In this document: positions 39,221 through 46,371 of the stretch, one piece after another | Numbering within the stretch: the first letter of the stretch is position 1 | How the letters are laid out: every line of letters starts with the position of its first letter | DNA from: JAABUE01 sp037440925 | GTDB lineage: Bacteria > Chloroflexota > Anaerolineae > Anaerolineales > Villigracilaceae | Reading direction: 5' to 3' | NCBI GenBank assembly: GCA_037440925.1 | Contig: JBBITF010000008.1 | Coordinates: forward strand, 1 to 64,000 | DNA: 64,000 bases | The notes under the pieces: generated by a model | Seen by the model: only the letters and a program-made list of their open reading frames with translations | Databases searched by the model: none | Told to the model about the DNA's origin: nothing | Program-made: the position numbers and the translations under genes

Positions 39221-41041
39221 ATGACGCCGCTCACCATAGGCGAAAATTTGGGTCCGTATCGGATCATGGAAAAATTGGGGCAGGGTGGGATGGCAACGGT
39301 GTACAAGGCATATCAGGCCAGTTTGGATCGTTATGTGGCTATCAAGGTGCTGCATCCAGATTTGACCGAGGATCCCACATTTACCGCTCGCTTTCAGCGC
39401 GAAGCCCGCCTGGTAGCAAAGTTGGATCACCCGAATATTGTGCCGGTGTACGATTTTGCCGAACACAATGGCTATCCTTATATTGTGATGAAGTTCATCG
39501 AGGGGGAAACGCTCAAAGCGCGTTTGAGTCGCACTCTGCTGTCTGCCGAGGAAATAAAACGTATTGTGGAGGCGGTGGGTTCTGCTCTGGCTTATGCGCA
39601 CCAGGAAGGCGTTTTGCATCGTGACATCAAGCCTTCGAATGTCTTGATGGGCAAAGATGGCCGCATCTATCTGGCTGATTTTGGCCTGGCTCGTATTGCT
39701 CAATCGGGCGCCTCCACGCTTTCCACCGATGCGGTCTTGGGTACGCCTCAATATATTTCTCCCGAACAAGCCGTTGGCAAAAGCGATCTGGACGAAAGGA
39801 CCGACATTTATTCCTTTGGCGTCATGCTCTATGAACTGGCGGTTGGACAAGTGCCGTTCAACGCCGATACCCCTTTTTCGGTCATCTATGACCATATTTA
39901 TACGCCCTTGCCCTTACCGCGTTCGCTTAATCCTTCGCTGCCAGAGAGCGTGGAGCGGGTTTTGTTGAAGGCGCTCGCCAAGGAACGCGCTGACCGCTAT
40001 GCAACGGTTTCTGAAATGGTGGCGGCATTTCAGTCGGCTTGGGAGCCATCAGAAGCGCCCGTACAGGCGGGAGACGAAAAATTGACGCCTGAGTTCACGC
40101 CGGCCGTTGAAGTAGACAGAGGGGAGGCTACGCCGGTTTTGGAAAGAGCAGGCCGCGGTGCGAGAGAAGCGGCACGCGGCAAATCGCCAAGGGCAAGGCT
40201 TATCGTTTGGACGTCCATCCTTGGGGGAGGTGTATTGGCTGTCTGCTGTTTGTTTGCAGGCGTAGCCGCACTTCCGGGCGTTTTCAGTGGGATGAGGTCG
40301 GTTTTTCAACGTCCATTTGCAACTCAGACGATGACGCCATCATTCACTTTTTGTTCTGGCGAGCAGACCTGGCTTACAAGAGGCTATTTCCCCCAGCAAG
40401 AAATTGAGCATTGTTGGAAGCAAGAGCATTACATCACCGATGTGACTTACAGCAACGGGGAGTGGACGCTTGTGATGACTAAGCCAGTCGAATTTAGCGG
40501 ACAAGTCTATTTTGCCGAGCCGGAATTCCCGCAAACAAAAATCAGGGAATATTGGGATCAGGGCTACGATATTACAAGTGTGAGTTATGCAAATGGGGAA
40601 TGGGTGGTTGTCCTTAGCGCGGGCATGGGGTTCACGAACCAAACGTATTTCAGCGATGAAAGTTTTCCGGGCGCAGATATTCAAAAATATTGGGATGAAG
40701 GATATTCGATTACCTCGGCCGGCTATGGCAACGCAAGATGGTATGTTGTGATGTCGAAGGGATCGGCCTTGAATAAGCAGGTTTATTTTACCGAAGCGGC
40801 CTTCCCGGAGAACCGCATACGGAATTATTGGAATTCAGATTACTATATTACAACCGTCGCCTATGGAAATGGAGTTTGGGCGGTTGTTATGTCAACGGGA
40901 CCCTCATTCACCAATCAATACTATTACAAGAAGGAGAGTTTCCCCGAGGGTGGGATAAAAGAGGATTGGGAGAATGATTTCTTTATCACAACCTTGACGT
41001 ATGGGGATTCTCTTTGGATTGTTGTCATGTCGAAGCCATAA
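39221..41041 (+). CDS. Membrane Ser/Thr protein kinase with five C-terminal repeats
   Basis: A 606-residue receptor-like kinase. Residues 10-275 are a PknB-type kinase with GQGGMA (P-loop), lysine K42, HRDIKPSN (D135) and DFG (D153), all intact. A Pro/Glu-rich linker leads to one transmembrane helix (about 325-350). Residues 376-606 contain five tandem repeats of about 46 residues, consensus YF-x-E-x-x-FP-x-x-x-I-x-x-YW-x-x-x-Y-x-IT-x-x-x-Y-x-NG-x-W-x-VVMS. They resemble, from memory, the repeats (DUF7477-like) behind plant casein-kinase-1-like kinases. Outside the cell they would form a sensor. GGAGGAAGG precedes ATG 39221, which decides the start. Confidence 0.9.
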   Translation: MTPLTIGENLGPYRIMEKLGQGGMATVYKAYQASLDRYVAIKVLHPDLTEDPTFTARFQREARLVAKLDHPNIVPVYDFAEHNGYPYIVMKFIEGETLKARLSRTLLSAEEIKRIVEAVGSALAYAHQEGVLHRDIKPSNVLMGKDGRIYLADFGLARIAQSGASTLSTDAVLGTPQYISPEQAVGKSDLDERTDIYSFGVMLYELAVGQVPFNADTPFSVIYDHIYTPLPLPRSLNPSLPESVERVLLKALAKERADRYATVSEMVAAFQSAWEPSEAPVQAGDEKLTPEFTPAVEVDRGEATPVLERAGRGAREAARGKSPRARLIVWTSILGGGVLAVCCLFAGVAALPGVFSGMRSVFQRPFATQTMTPSFTFCSGEQTWLTRGYFPQQEIEHCWKQEHYITDVTYSNGEWTLVMTKPVEFSGQVYFAEPEFPQTKIREYWDQGYDITSVSYANGEWVVVLSAGMGFTNQTYFSDESFPGADIQKYWDEGYSITSAGYGNARWYVVMSKGSALNKQVYFTEAAFPENRIRNYWNSDYYITTVAYGNGVWAVVMSTGPSFTNQYYYKKESFPEGGIKEDWENDFFITTLTYGDSLWIVVMSKP

Positions 41042-41058
41042 TTTGACGGAGAAACTCC

Positions 41059-41835
41059 ATGCCTTACCAAACCATTCTGGGCGCAAGGCTGTACTACGAA
41101 ACTTTTGGCCGGCCACGTCTGGGCTGGGCTCCTGTTTTGCTTATTCATGGCTCCACGCAAACCGGCGCGTCTTGCTGGAATAAGGTCGCTCCCGCGCTGG
41201 CAGAGGAGCATTACGTCATTGTGCCGGATTGTCGCGGGCATGGCCGCTCTGAAAATCCCCATCTGACCTACTCGTTTCGTGAAATGGCTGCCGACCTGGC
41301 GGCTCTCATTCGCGCCCTGGGTTTCGAGAAGACTCATATCATCGGTCACAGTAACGGCGGCAACGTTGCAATCGTTATGCTCATGGAGCATTGTGACGTG
41401 CTACAAAGCGCCATTGTGCAGGCCGGTAATGCCTGGTTGACCGACCAACTCATTGAGCGCGAAAAACAGGTTTTCACTCCCGTTTACATCGCTGAGCATT
41501 ACCCTGACTGGATGAGTGAAGTTGTGGCGTTGCACGAGCCTTTCCACGGTAAAGGCTATGCAGCCAAATTGATTGATTTGACGCGCGAAGAAATCTTGCG
41601 CGAACCCCATTACACCCCCGAAGAAATGGCGCGTATCCGTGTGCCTGTCTTGTTCATTCAGGGCGAACTGGATGGCGTCAACGCTCCTAGTAGTTTTGCT
41701 CAGGGCATGGCGCAGGCAACGCCCTCTGCCAAATTATGGCTTCCAAAAGGCGTTGGCCATAACGTCCATGATGAAATTTTGCAAGAGTGGCTGGACAAAG
41801 TACGCGATTTCCTCTTTGCAGTTGACGGAGCCTGA
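41059..41835 (+). CDS. Alpha/beta hydrolase
   Basis: A 258-residue cytoplasmic alpha/beta-hydrolase. The oxyanion hole region is LLIHGSTQTG, the nucleophile serine lies in GHSNGG, the acid in QGELDGVN and the histidine in GVGHNVHDE. The core motif DCRGHGRSENP is typical of esterase or haloperoxidase-like members. It starts 17 bases after the kinase stop, with GGAG seven bases before the ATG, so it may be co-transcribed with the kinase. The gene faces a second alpha/beta hydrolase (41881-42672) on the other strand, with 45 bases between the stops. Confidence 0.87.
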   Translation: MPYQTILGARLYYETFGRPRLGWAPVLLIHGSTQTGASCWNKVAPALAEEHYVIVPDCRGHGRSENPHLTYSFREMAADLAALIRALGFEKTHIIGHSNGGNVAIVMLMEHCDVLQSAIVQAGNAWLTDQLIEREKQVFTPVYIAEHYPDWMSEVVALHEPFHGKGYAAKLIDLTREEILREPHYTPEEMARIRVPVLFIQGELDGVNAPSSFAQGMAQATPSAKLWLPKGVGHNVHDEILQEWLDKVRDFLFAVDGA

Positions 41836-41880
41836 GCGCCCCAACGGGAAAGGGAGGAAAACCTTCGCATGTGAGCGATT

Positions 41881-42672
41881 TTACAGCCCTCTTTCTTGTA
41901 ACCATTCTGCAATGCGCGCTGCAACTCGATCCCAGCCGCTTTCCAGCATCACGTCGTGGGCGATGTGGGGGAAGATGACCGGCTGCACGCCGTAGGCCCG
42001 CGCCGTTTTTTGAACCATGCGCGGCGTGATGACCTGGTCTTCCTGTGCGCCGATGACCAGCAGCGGCGTCCGCACCCGCTTGGGATGGACCAGGTTCAAG
42101 CCCAGTTCATCCAGGTAAGCGCGGAAGGACTCGTCCCCCATCTGGCGGTGGTAGGCTGCCACCTGTTCGTCGGGCATGTCTTTCCCAAACAGCGCCCAGC
42201 GCGCCAGGGCCGGGGTCTCGATGGTTGGATACAGGCTCAACGTAGTCAACACCTTTAGCACAACCAGCGGATGACGGCGTAGCAACAGGAAGGTGGTCGG
42301 CCACAGGCCGCCAGGCGGGATAGAGGTCAGCAAGACGGCGGCCGGCGTCTCCGCGTGTCGTTCCAGATATTTCTGGGTGATGAAACCGCCCATCGAATGC
42401 CCGATGACGATCGGCGGCGCGCCCATCTCCCTGGCCGCCTGCTCCACATCGGCGACGTATTCCGCAATCGAAGTCCAGCGCAGGCGCTCGCGGCCTTCAC
42501 TGCCCGCGTGTCCGCGCAGGCTGAGGGCGGCGCAGGCGTAACCGCGTTCCGCGAAATAGGGCAGGAAATGTTCTGCCCAGCACCAGGCTCCGTGCCATTT
42601 TCCATGCACGAACAGCAAGGGCGTTGGCTTGGGCTTCCCTTTTGGCGTTTGTTGGAGGATTTCCAGTTTCAT
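41881..42672 (-). CDS. Alpha/beta hydrolase
   Basis: A 263-residue hydrolase with FVHGKWHGAWCWAEHFLPYF at the oxyanion loop, GHSMGG as nucleophile elbow, IGAQEDQVI before the acid and HIAHDVM with the histidine. The GAWCW motif is common in lysophospholipase-like and esterase members. The ATG at 42672 is preferred over 42678 because GAGGAG would otherwise abut the start. It lies 10 bases downstream of a cyclase-family gene on the same strand and is probably in its operon. It is only distantly similar to the neighbouring hydrolase at 41059. Confidence 0.88.
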   Translation of the reverse strand: MKLEILQQTPKGKPKPTPLLFVHGKWHGAWCWAEHFLPYFAERGYACAALSLRGHAGSEGRERLRWTSIAEYVADVEQAAREMGAPPIVIGHSMGGFITQKYLERHAETPAAVLLTSIPPGGLWPTTFLLLRRHPLVVLKVLTTLSLYPTIETPALARWALFGKDMPDEQVAAYHRQMGDESFRAYLDELGLNLVHPKRVRTPLLVIGAQEDQVITPRMVQKTARAYGVQPVIFPHIAHDVMLESGWDRVAARIAEWLQERGL

Positions 42673-42682
42673 GCGCATCTCC

Positions 42683-43345
42683 TCATATCTCGATCACGGC
42701 GTATGCCCGCACCGGGAAGGTGCCAAAGGCCTTGACCTTGACCGGCGCAGCGTGGAAGCGGAAGCCGCCATCGGGCAGGGACTCCAAGTTGCAAAGATGT
42801 TCGCAGATGGGGATGCCGGCGCGCAGCAAGGCGCTGTGGACGGGACGTGTGCCGTCGGCGGTATCGTCAATGTTGTACGAATCGATTCCGACGAAGGCCG
42901 CGCCTGCTTCCGCTAAATGGGTCGCTGCCTCGCCCGTGAGGAAGGTGTGCCCCTCGAAGTAGCGTTCCGTGCGCCAGTGACGCGCCCAGCCGGTGTGGAC
43001 GAGCACCGCCTTGCCGCGCACGTCCAGGCCGCGAAAGACTTGGGCGCCGATGGCGGGTCCCAAGTGCGCGACGCGAACGACCAGGCCGGGCAGGTCGGCC
43101 AGCGACTCGAGCGGCAGTTCCGCCAGGTCTATCCCGTCCGCATACCGGTGGAACGGACTGTCAACGTAGGTGCCGGTATTGGCAACCATCTCGATCTTGC
43201 CGATGTGGAACTCTGTCCCGCCGCTGTAATGCGCGCGCGAAGCCTCGCGGCTGAGATAATCGCAGATGACCGGCGCGGGCAGGCCTTTATACGTGACCAT
43301 GCCATGCTCGACTTCGTGACTCAAATCAATCAGTTTTCGTTCCAT
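42683..43345 (-). CDS. Cyclase family protein (kynurenine formamidase-like)
   Basis: A 220-residue protein of the metal-dependent cyclase/formamidase family. The family motif H-x-G-T-H-x-D-x-P-x-H is present in changed form as ANTGTYVDSPFH: the first and second histidines are Asn and Tyr, while the Asp and last His remain. The N-terminal LIDLSHEVEHGM and the later LVHTGWARHW are typical. With altered metal ligands, activity may be modified. AAGGAG precedes the ATG. It sits directly upstream of an alpha/beta hydrolase. Confidence 0.82.
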   Translation of the reverse strand: MERKLIDLSHEVEHGMVTYKGLPAPVICDYLSREASRAHYSGGTEFHIGKIEMVANTGTYVDSPFHRYADGIDLAELPLESLADLPGLVVRVAHLGPAIGAQVFRGLDVRGKAVLVHTGWARHWRTERYFEGHTFLTGEAATHLAEAGAAFVGIDSYNIDDTADGTRPVHSALLRAGIPICEHLCNLESLPDGGFRFHAAPVKVKAFGTFPVRAYAVIEI

Positions 43346-43441
43346 GTTGGCTCCTTTCGTTTGCCTACGGTTTCAGCGCCCGCGTGGCAAGGTAGTTGGG
43401 GTGGTATTTGCTGACCGGCTGCGTCCAGCGGTTCTGGCTCT

Positions 43442-44650
43442 CTACTGCCGCATGCGTCCCAGCATCAAGTAGCCAAGCGCCGAGATCGAGCCGATGAGCC
43501 CACAAGCATACCACAACCAGTTTGGGTTGGGGCTGTCGAGCAGCAGGCCGGCCAGGTAGGGGCCAGCCGCAAACGCGATGCCCCACGAGTACCCATACAC
43601 GGCCATGTAACGCCCGCGCATATCCTCAGGCGCAAATCGGGCAACGACGGCCTGCGAGACCGGCACAACGATCATTTCTCCAATCGTGATGACCGCCATG
43701 GCGCACAGGAACAGGAAATACGTGCCGGTAAACCCGTACATTGCGAATCCGATTGCGTACAAGCACGTTCCCAGGGCGATCATGGGTAGTTCGGGACGTT
43801 TTTCCAGCCAGCGCGTGATAGGGAATTGGAACAGCACCACCATAGCGGCGTTCAGGCTCAGAATCCAGCCGTACCCGGCTTCGGATATGGCATGGATGTC
43901 CCTCAAATAGACGCCCAGCGTGGTGTTCATGTTCATGTAGACGAGGGCCATCAGCAGGGAGGCGCCGAAGAAGAGCATGAACGGCACATCCCGTATGGCG
44001 CGCAGGTAGCCGCCAAAGGAGGACGCCATACTTTCTTCGGGCGCGCCTGGCTGGGCCTCGGGTTTGGTCTCAGGGATGGCGGTGTATACGATAAAGGCCG
44101 AGATCAGGCTGATGACCACGTCTACGAGGAAGAGCGCCAGGTAGGAGCGCGAGGCGATGAATCCGCCGATGATCGGGCCGAATACGACAGCCAGGTTGAG
44201 AGCCACGCGCAGGATGCCGAAGCCCTGGGCGCGTTGTTCTTCCGGCAGGATATCTGCGATGATGGCGTTGTAGGCCGGACTGCCCACATCGGTGAAGATG
44301 CCGGAGACGAAGCCAACGATGAAGAACAGTTCCAGGGTGTTCACCAGGCCCAATCCCAGCATGGTGATGGCGGTTGCGATCAGGCTGAAGATGATCATGC
44401 CGCGTCGCCCCAGGCCGTCGGTCAGCGCGCCGCCCAGGAAGCCTCCCACGAACCCAGAAACGGACCAGATGGCGAACAACCCGCCAACTGTGGTCATCCC
44501 CACCCCAAATTTTTGCGTGACGTAGAAAGCGAAGAAGGGAAAGATCAGGGAACCGCCCAGGCGGTCCACGAACGTGACTGCGACCAGCGCCCAGAAAACG
44601 GGTGGATATTCGTGATAGATTTGTCTCAGTTTGTCGAGTTGATTTTTCAT
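43442..44650 (-). CDS. MFS transporter
   Basis: A 402-residue twelve-helix major facilitator. The loop 2-3 motif is GGALTDGLGRRG, and RVALNLAVVFGPIIGGF in TM5 is the antiporter-type motif C, suggesting drug or metabolite efflux. A central charged loop (KPEAQPGAPEES) separates the halves. A longer reading from 44683 is rejected: the ATG at 44650 has AGGACAAG in front. It follows the LysM gene on the same strand after a terminator, so it should have its own promoter, which I could not identify. The substrate is unknown. Confidence 0.87.
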   Translation of the reverse strand: MKNQLDKLRQIYHEYPPVFWALVAVTFVDRLGGSLIFPFFAFYVTQKFGVGMTTVGGLFAIWSVSGFVGGFLGGALTDGLGRRGMIIFSLIATAITMLGLGLVNTLELFFIVGFVSGIFTDVGSPAYNAIIADILPEEQRAQGFGILRVALNLAVVFGPIIGGFIASRSYLALFLVDVVISLISAFIVYTAIPETKPEAQPGAPEESMASSFGGYLRAIRDVPFMLFFGASLLMALVYMNMNTTLGVYLRDIHAISEAGYGWILSLNAAMVVLFQFPITRWLEKRPELPMIALGTCLYAIGFAMYGFTGTYFLFLCAMAVITIGEMIVVPVSQAVVARFAPEDMRGRYMAVYGYSWGIAFAAGPYLAGLLLDSPNPNWLWYACGLIGSISALGYLMLGRMRQ

Positions 44651-44756
44651 TCTTGTCCTGACTGGGACATTCTGGTTCGCCAAAATGCCCCGGAATCGTT
44701 GCGCCGGAAGCGCGCCAGGCTGCTGCTTTCTTGCGCCGGAAATCGGCGTTACAGGT

Positions 44757-44788
44757 TAAAAAATCCCCACCGCAAAAAGGAGGGGATT
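44757..44788 (-). terminator. Terminator downstream of the LysM gene
   Basis: On the minus strand AATCCCCTCC pairs with GGTGGGGATT (one mismatch; forward arms 44762-44771 and 44779-44788), followed by TTTTTAA. It lies 35 bases beyond the stop of the LysM gene. Confidence 0.8.
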
Positions 44789-44822
44789 CTGTATAGTTCA
44801 TAAATCAAAGGAATCAGGGCGG

Positions 44823-45983
44823 TTATGGTGAGGGGGTGCCTTGTGCTGCAGAACCGACCCAAGTGAAGACCCACTTGTCGCTGTTGGCGCCCGCGGAGGA
44901 GTAAATGGGCTGTCCCTGTTCATCCGTGCCGGTCTGGCGGACGGTGGTGACCCACCAGCGGATGACATGCGCTACATTGTCTTTGGGGCGGAATGAGGTG
45001 GTGACGATGTATTTGGTGTCGGTCACGTAATCTGTCAAGCGGCGCGTCTGCCCTTCGGTCACGTCTTCGACCGTTACCTGGTAGAATTCGTTTTCGCGCA
45101 GCGTTCCGACCGAAGACCATTGCAAGGTGACGGTGTCATTGGCCAGGGTGAAGGCGCCGCCGTCCGCAGGCAGGAGCAGGTTGGGGGCCGGGTAAGGAGG
45201 CGGGGTGGTCGGCGTGGCGGTCGGGCCGGGTGTGGGTGCGCGTTCACACAATGGGATCAAGAGCGTCGTCCCCAGGAACACGTTGTCCGAGGTCAGCCCG
45301 TTATATTCCTTGATGGCAGATTGCGGTACGTTATAGTTGGCGGCGATGCTGGAGAGCGTGTCGTTTTCCTGGACGGTGTAAGGCACTTTCTCACAAGCGG
45401 CTTTGGCGGCCTCTTCGGGCGGCAAGGTGTTGGTGGGCAGAGGGGCAGGAGTCGCAGTGGGATAAGGTACTTTAATGCTCTGTCCAATAACCAGGTTGTT
45501 GCAGGAGGCCGGCAGGTTGTTCAGGATGATGATGCTTTGCACCGACACGCCAAAGGTGAGTGCGATGGAGGAGCAAGTGTCTCCTGACGCAATGGTATAC
45601 TCGAATGGCGGTTGTTCGGTGGGGGTGGGGATGGGGGTATTGGTCGGGATTTCGGTCGAGGTCGGCGTAGGCAGGGCAGTTTCCGTTGCGGTAGGAACCG
45701 GCGTCGGCTCGACCACACGGTTGGTGGCGCGCAGTCCAAAGAAGACAACCGCCGCGCCAACCAGCAAGATGACCGTCATCGCCCCAAGGGCGGCCGGCAG
45801 GCTGAGGGTGACTTCCGGCATCTGGCTGGCCTGTACCGCTTTTTCTACTTTCTTGGCGGCTTTGGGCTCCGGTTTGGTCGCCAGTTCGGTGCCGCATACC
45901 AGGCAGCGGGTGGCATGTTCGCTCAAGCGCGTGCCGCAGGTGGGGCAAACCTGCGTTTTTTGAGATTTCGTTTCGGGACTCAT
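44823..45983 (-). CDS. Zinc-ribbon, transmembrane, double LysM protein
   Basis: A 386-residue protein. The cytoplasmic N-terminus is a zinc ribbon (CPTCGTRLSEHATRCLVCGT, residues about 13-32). One transmembrane helix (about 62-82) is followed by a Thr/Pro-rich linker, two LysM domains (about 130-178 and 200-246: SGDTCSSIALTFGVSVQSII and ENDTLSSIAANYNVPQSAIK), a second TP linker and a C-terminal beta-sandwich-like domain. LysM binds peptidoglycan or other GlcNAc polymers, so it should tether the membrane to the wall. The start at 45983 is fixed by a TATAAT ten bases upstream with no Shine-Dalgarno. Confidence 0.85.
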   Translation of the reverse strand: MSPETKSQKTQVCPTCGTRLSEHATRCLVCGTELATKPEPKAAKKVEKAVQASQMPEVTLSLPAALGAMTVILLVGAAVVFFGLRATNRVVEPTPVPTATETALPTPTSTEIPTNTPIPTPTEQPPFEYTIASGDTCSSIALTFGVSVQSIIILNNLPASCNNLVIGQSIKVPYPTATPAPLPTNTLPPEEAAKAACEKVPYTVQENDTLSSIAANYNVPQSAIKEYNGLTSDNVFLGTTLLIPLCERAPTPGPTATPTTPPPYPAPNLLLPADGGAFTLANDTVTLQWSSVGTLRENEFYQVTVEDVTEGQTRRLTDYVTDTKYIVTTSFRPKDNVAHVIRWWVTTVRQTGTDEQGQPIYSSAGANSDKWVFTWVGSAAQGTPSP

Positions 45984-45993
45984 ACGAGCGAGT

Positions 45994-46002
45994 ATTATAC
46001 CA
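45994..46002 (-). promoter_or_regulatory. LysM gene promoter, extended -10, near-leaderless
   Basis: TGGTATAAT on the minus strand; TATAAT occupies 45999-45994, ten bases before the ATG at 45983. The predicted leader is about 3 bases. Confidence 0.6.
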
Positions 46003-46023
46003 TCGAACAAGCGGGCGCTTTCC

Positions 46024-46311
46024 CTATGTTCCCTCGACGACAACCATATTGGTGCGGGCGTATTTGTGCCGCAAGGCGCGCGCGGGGGCGTACTCGGGTG
46101 AGTTGAGCCAGGCCTTGGCCCGTTCCAACGATTCGAATTCGAGGATGACCAGCCGTTTAGCCTGCCAGTCGCCTTCCAGGGTTTCGTTGTGCCCGCCGCG
46201 CGCGATATACTTCCCGCCGTAATGGTGGACGGATTGCGGCGCTAACTTGACGTATTCGGCATAGCCAACGGGATCGGTCACTTCGATGTCAACGATCACA
46301 TACGCGCTCAT
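46024..46311 (-). CDS. DUF1330 family protein
   Basis: A 95-residue dimeric alpha-beta barrel protein. The DUF1330 pattern is clear: AYVIVDIEVTDPVGYAEYVK at the N-terminus, GGKYIARGGHNETLEGDW in the middle, and VILEFESLERAKAWLNSPEY near the end. The biochemical role of the family is not established. Its ATG is preceded by AGGAC. It lies upstream of the LysM gene on the same strand; since the LysM gene has its own promoter, they need not be co-transcribed. Confidence 0.9.
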   Translation of the reverse strand: MSAYVIVDIEVTDPVGYAEYVKLAPQSVHHYGGKYIARGGHNETLEGDWQAKRLVILEFESLERAKAWLNSPEYAPARALRHKYARTNMVVVEGT

Positions 46312-46371
46312 GGTTTTGTCCTTTCATTGTTCACCAAGAAACTTTGTGTCTTGGTGGTTAGGTTTTCGGTC

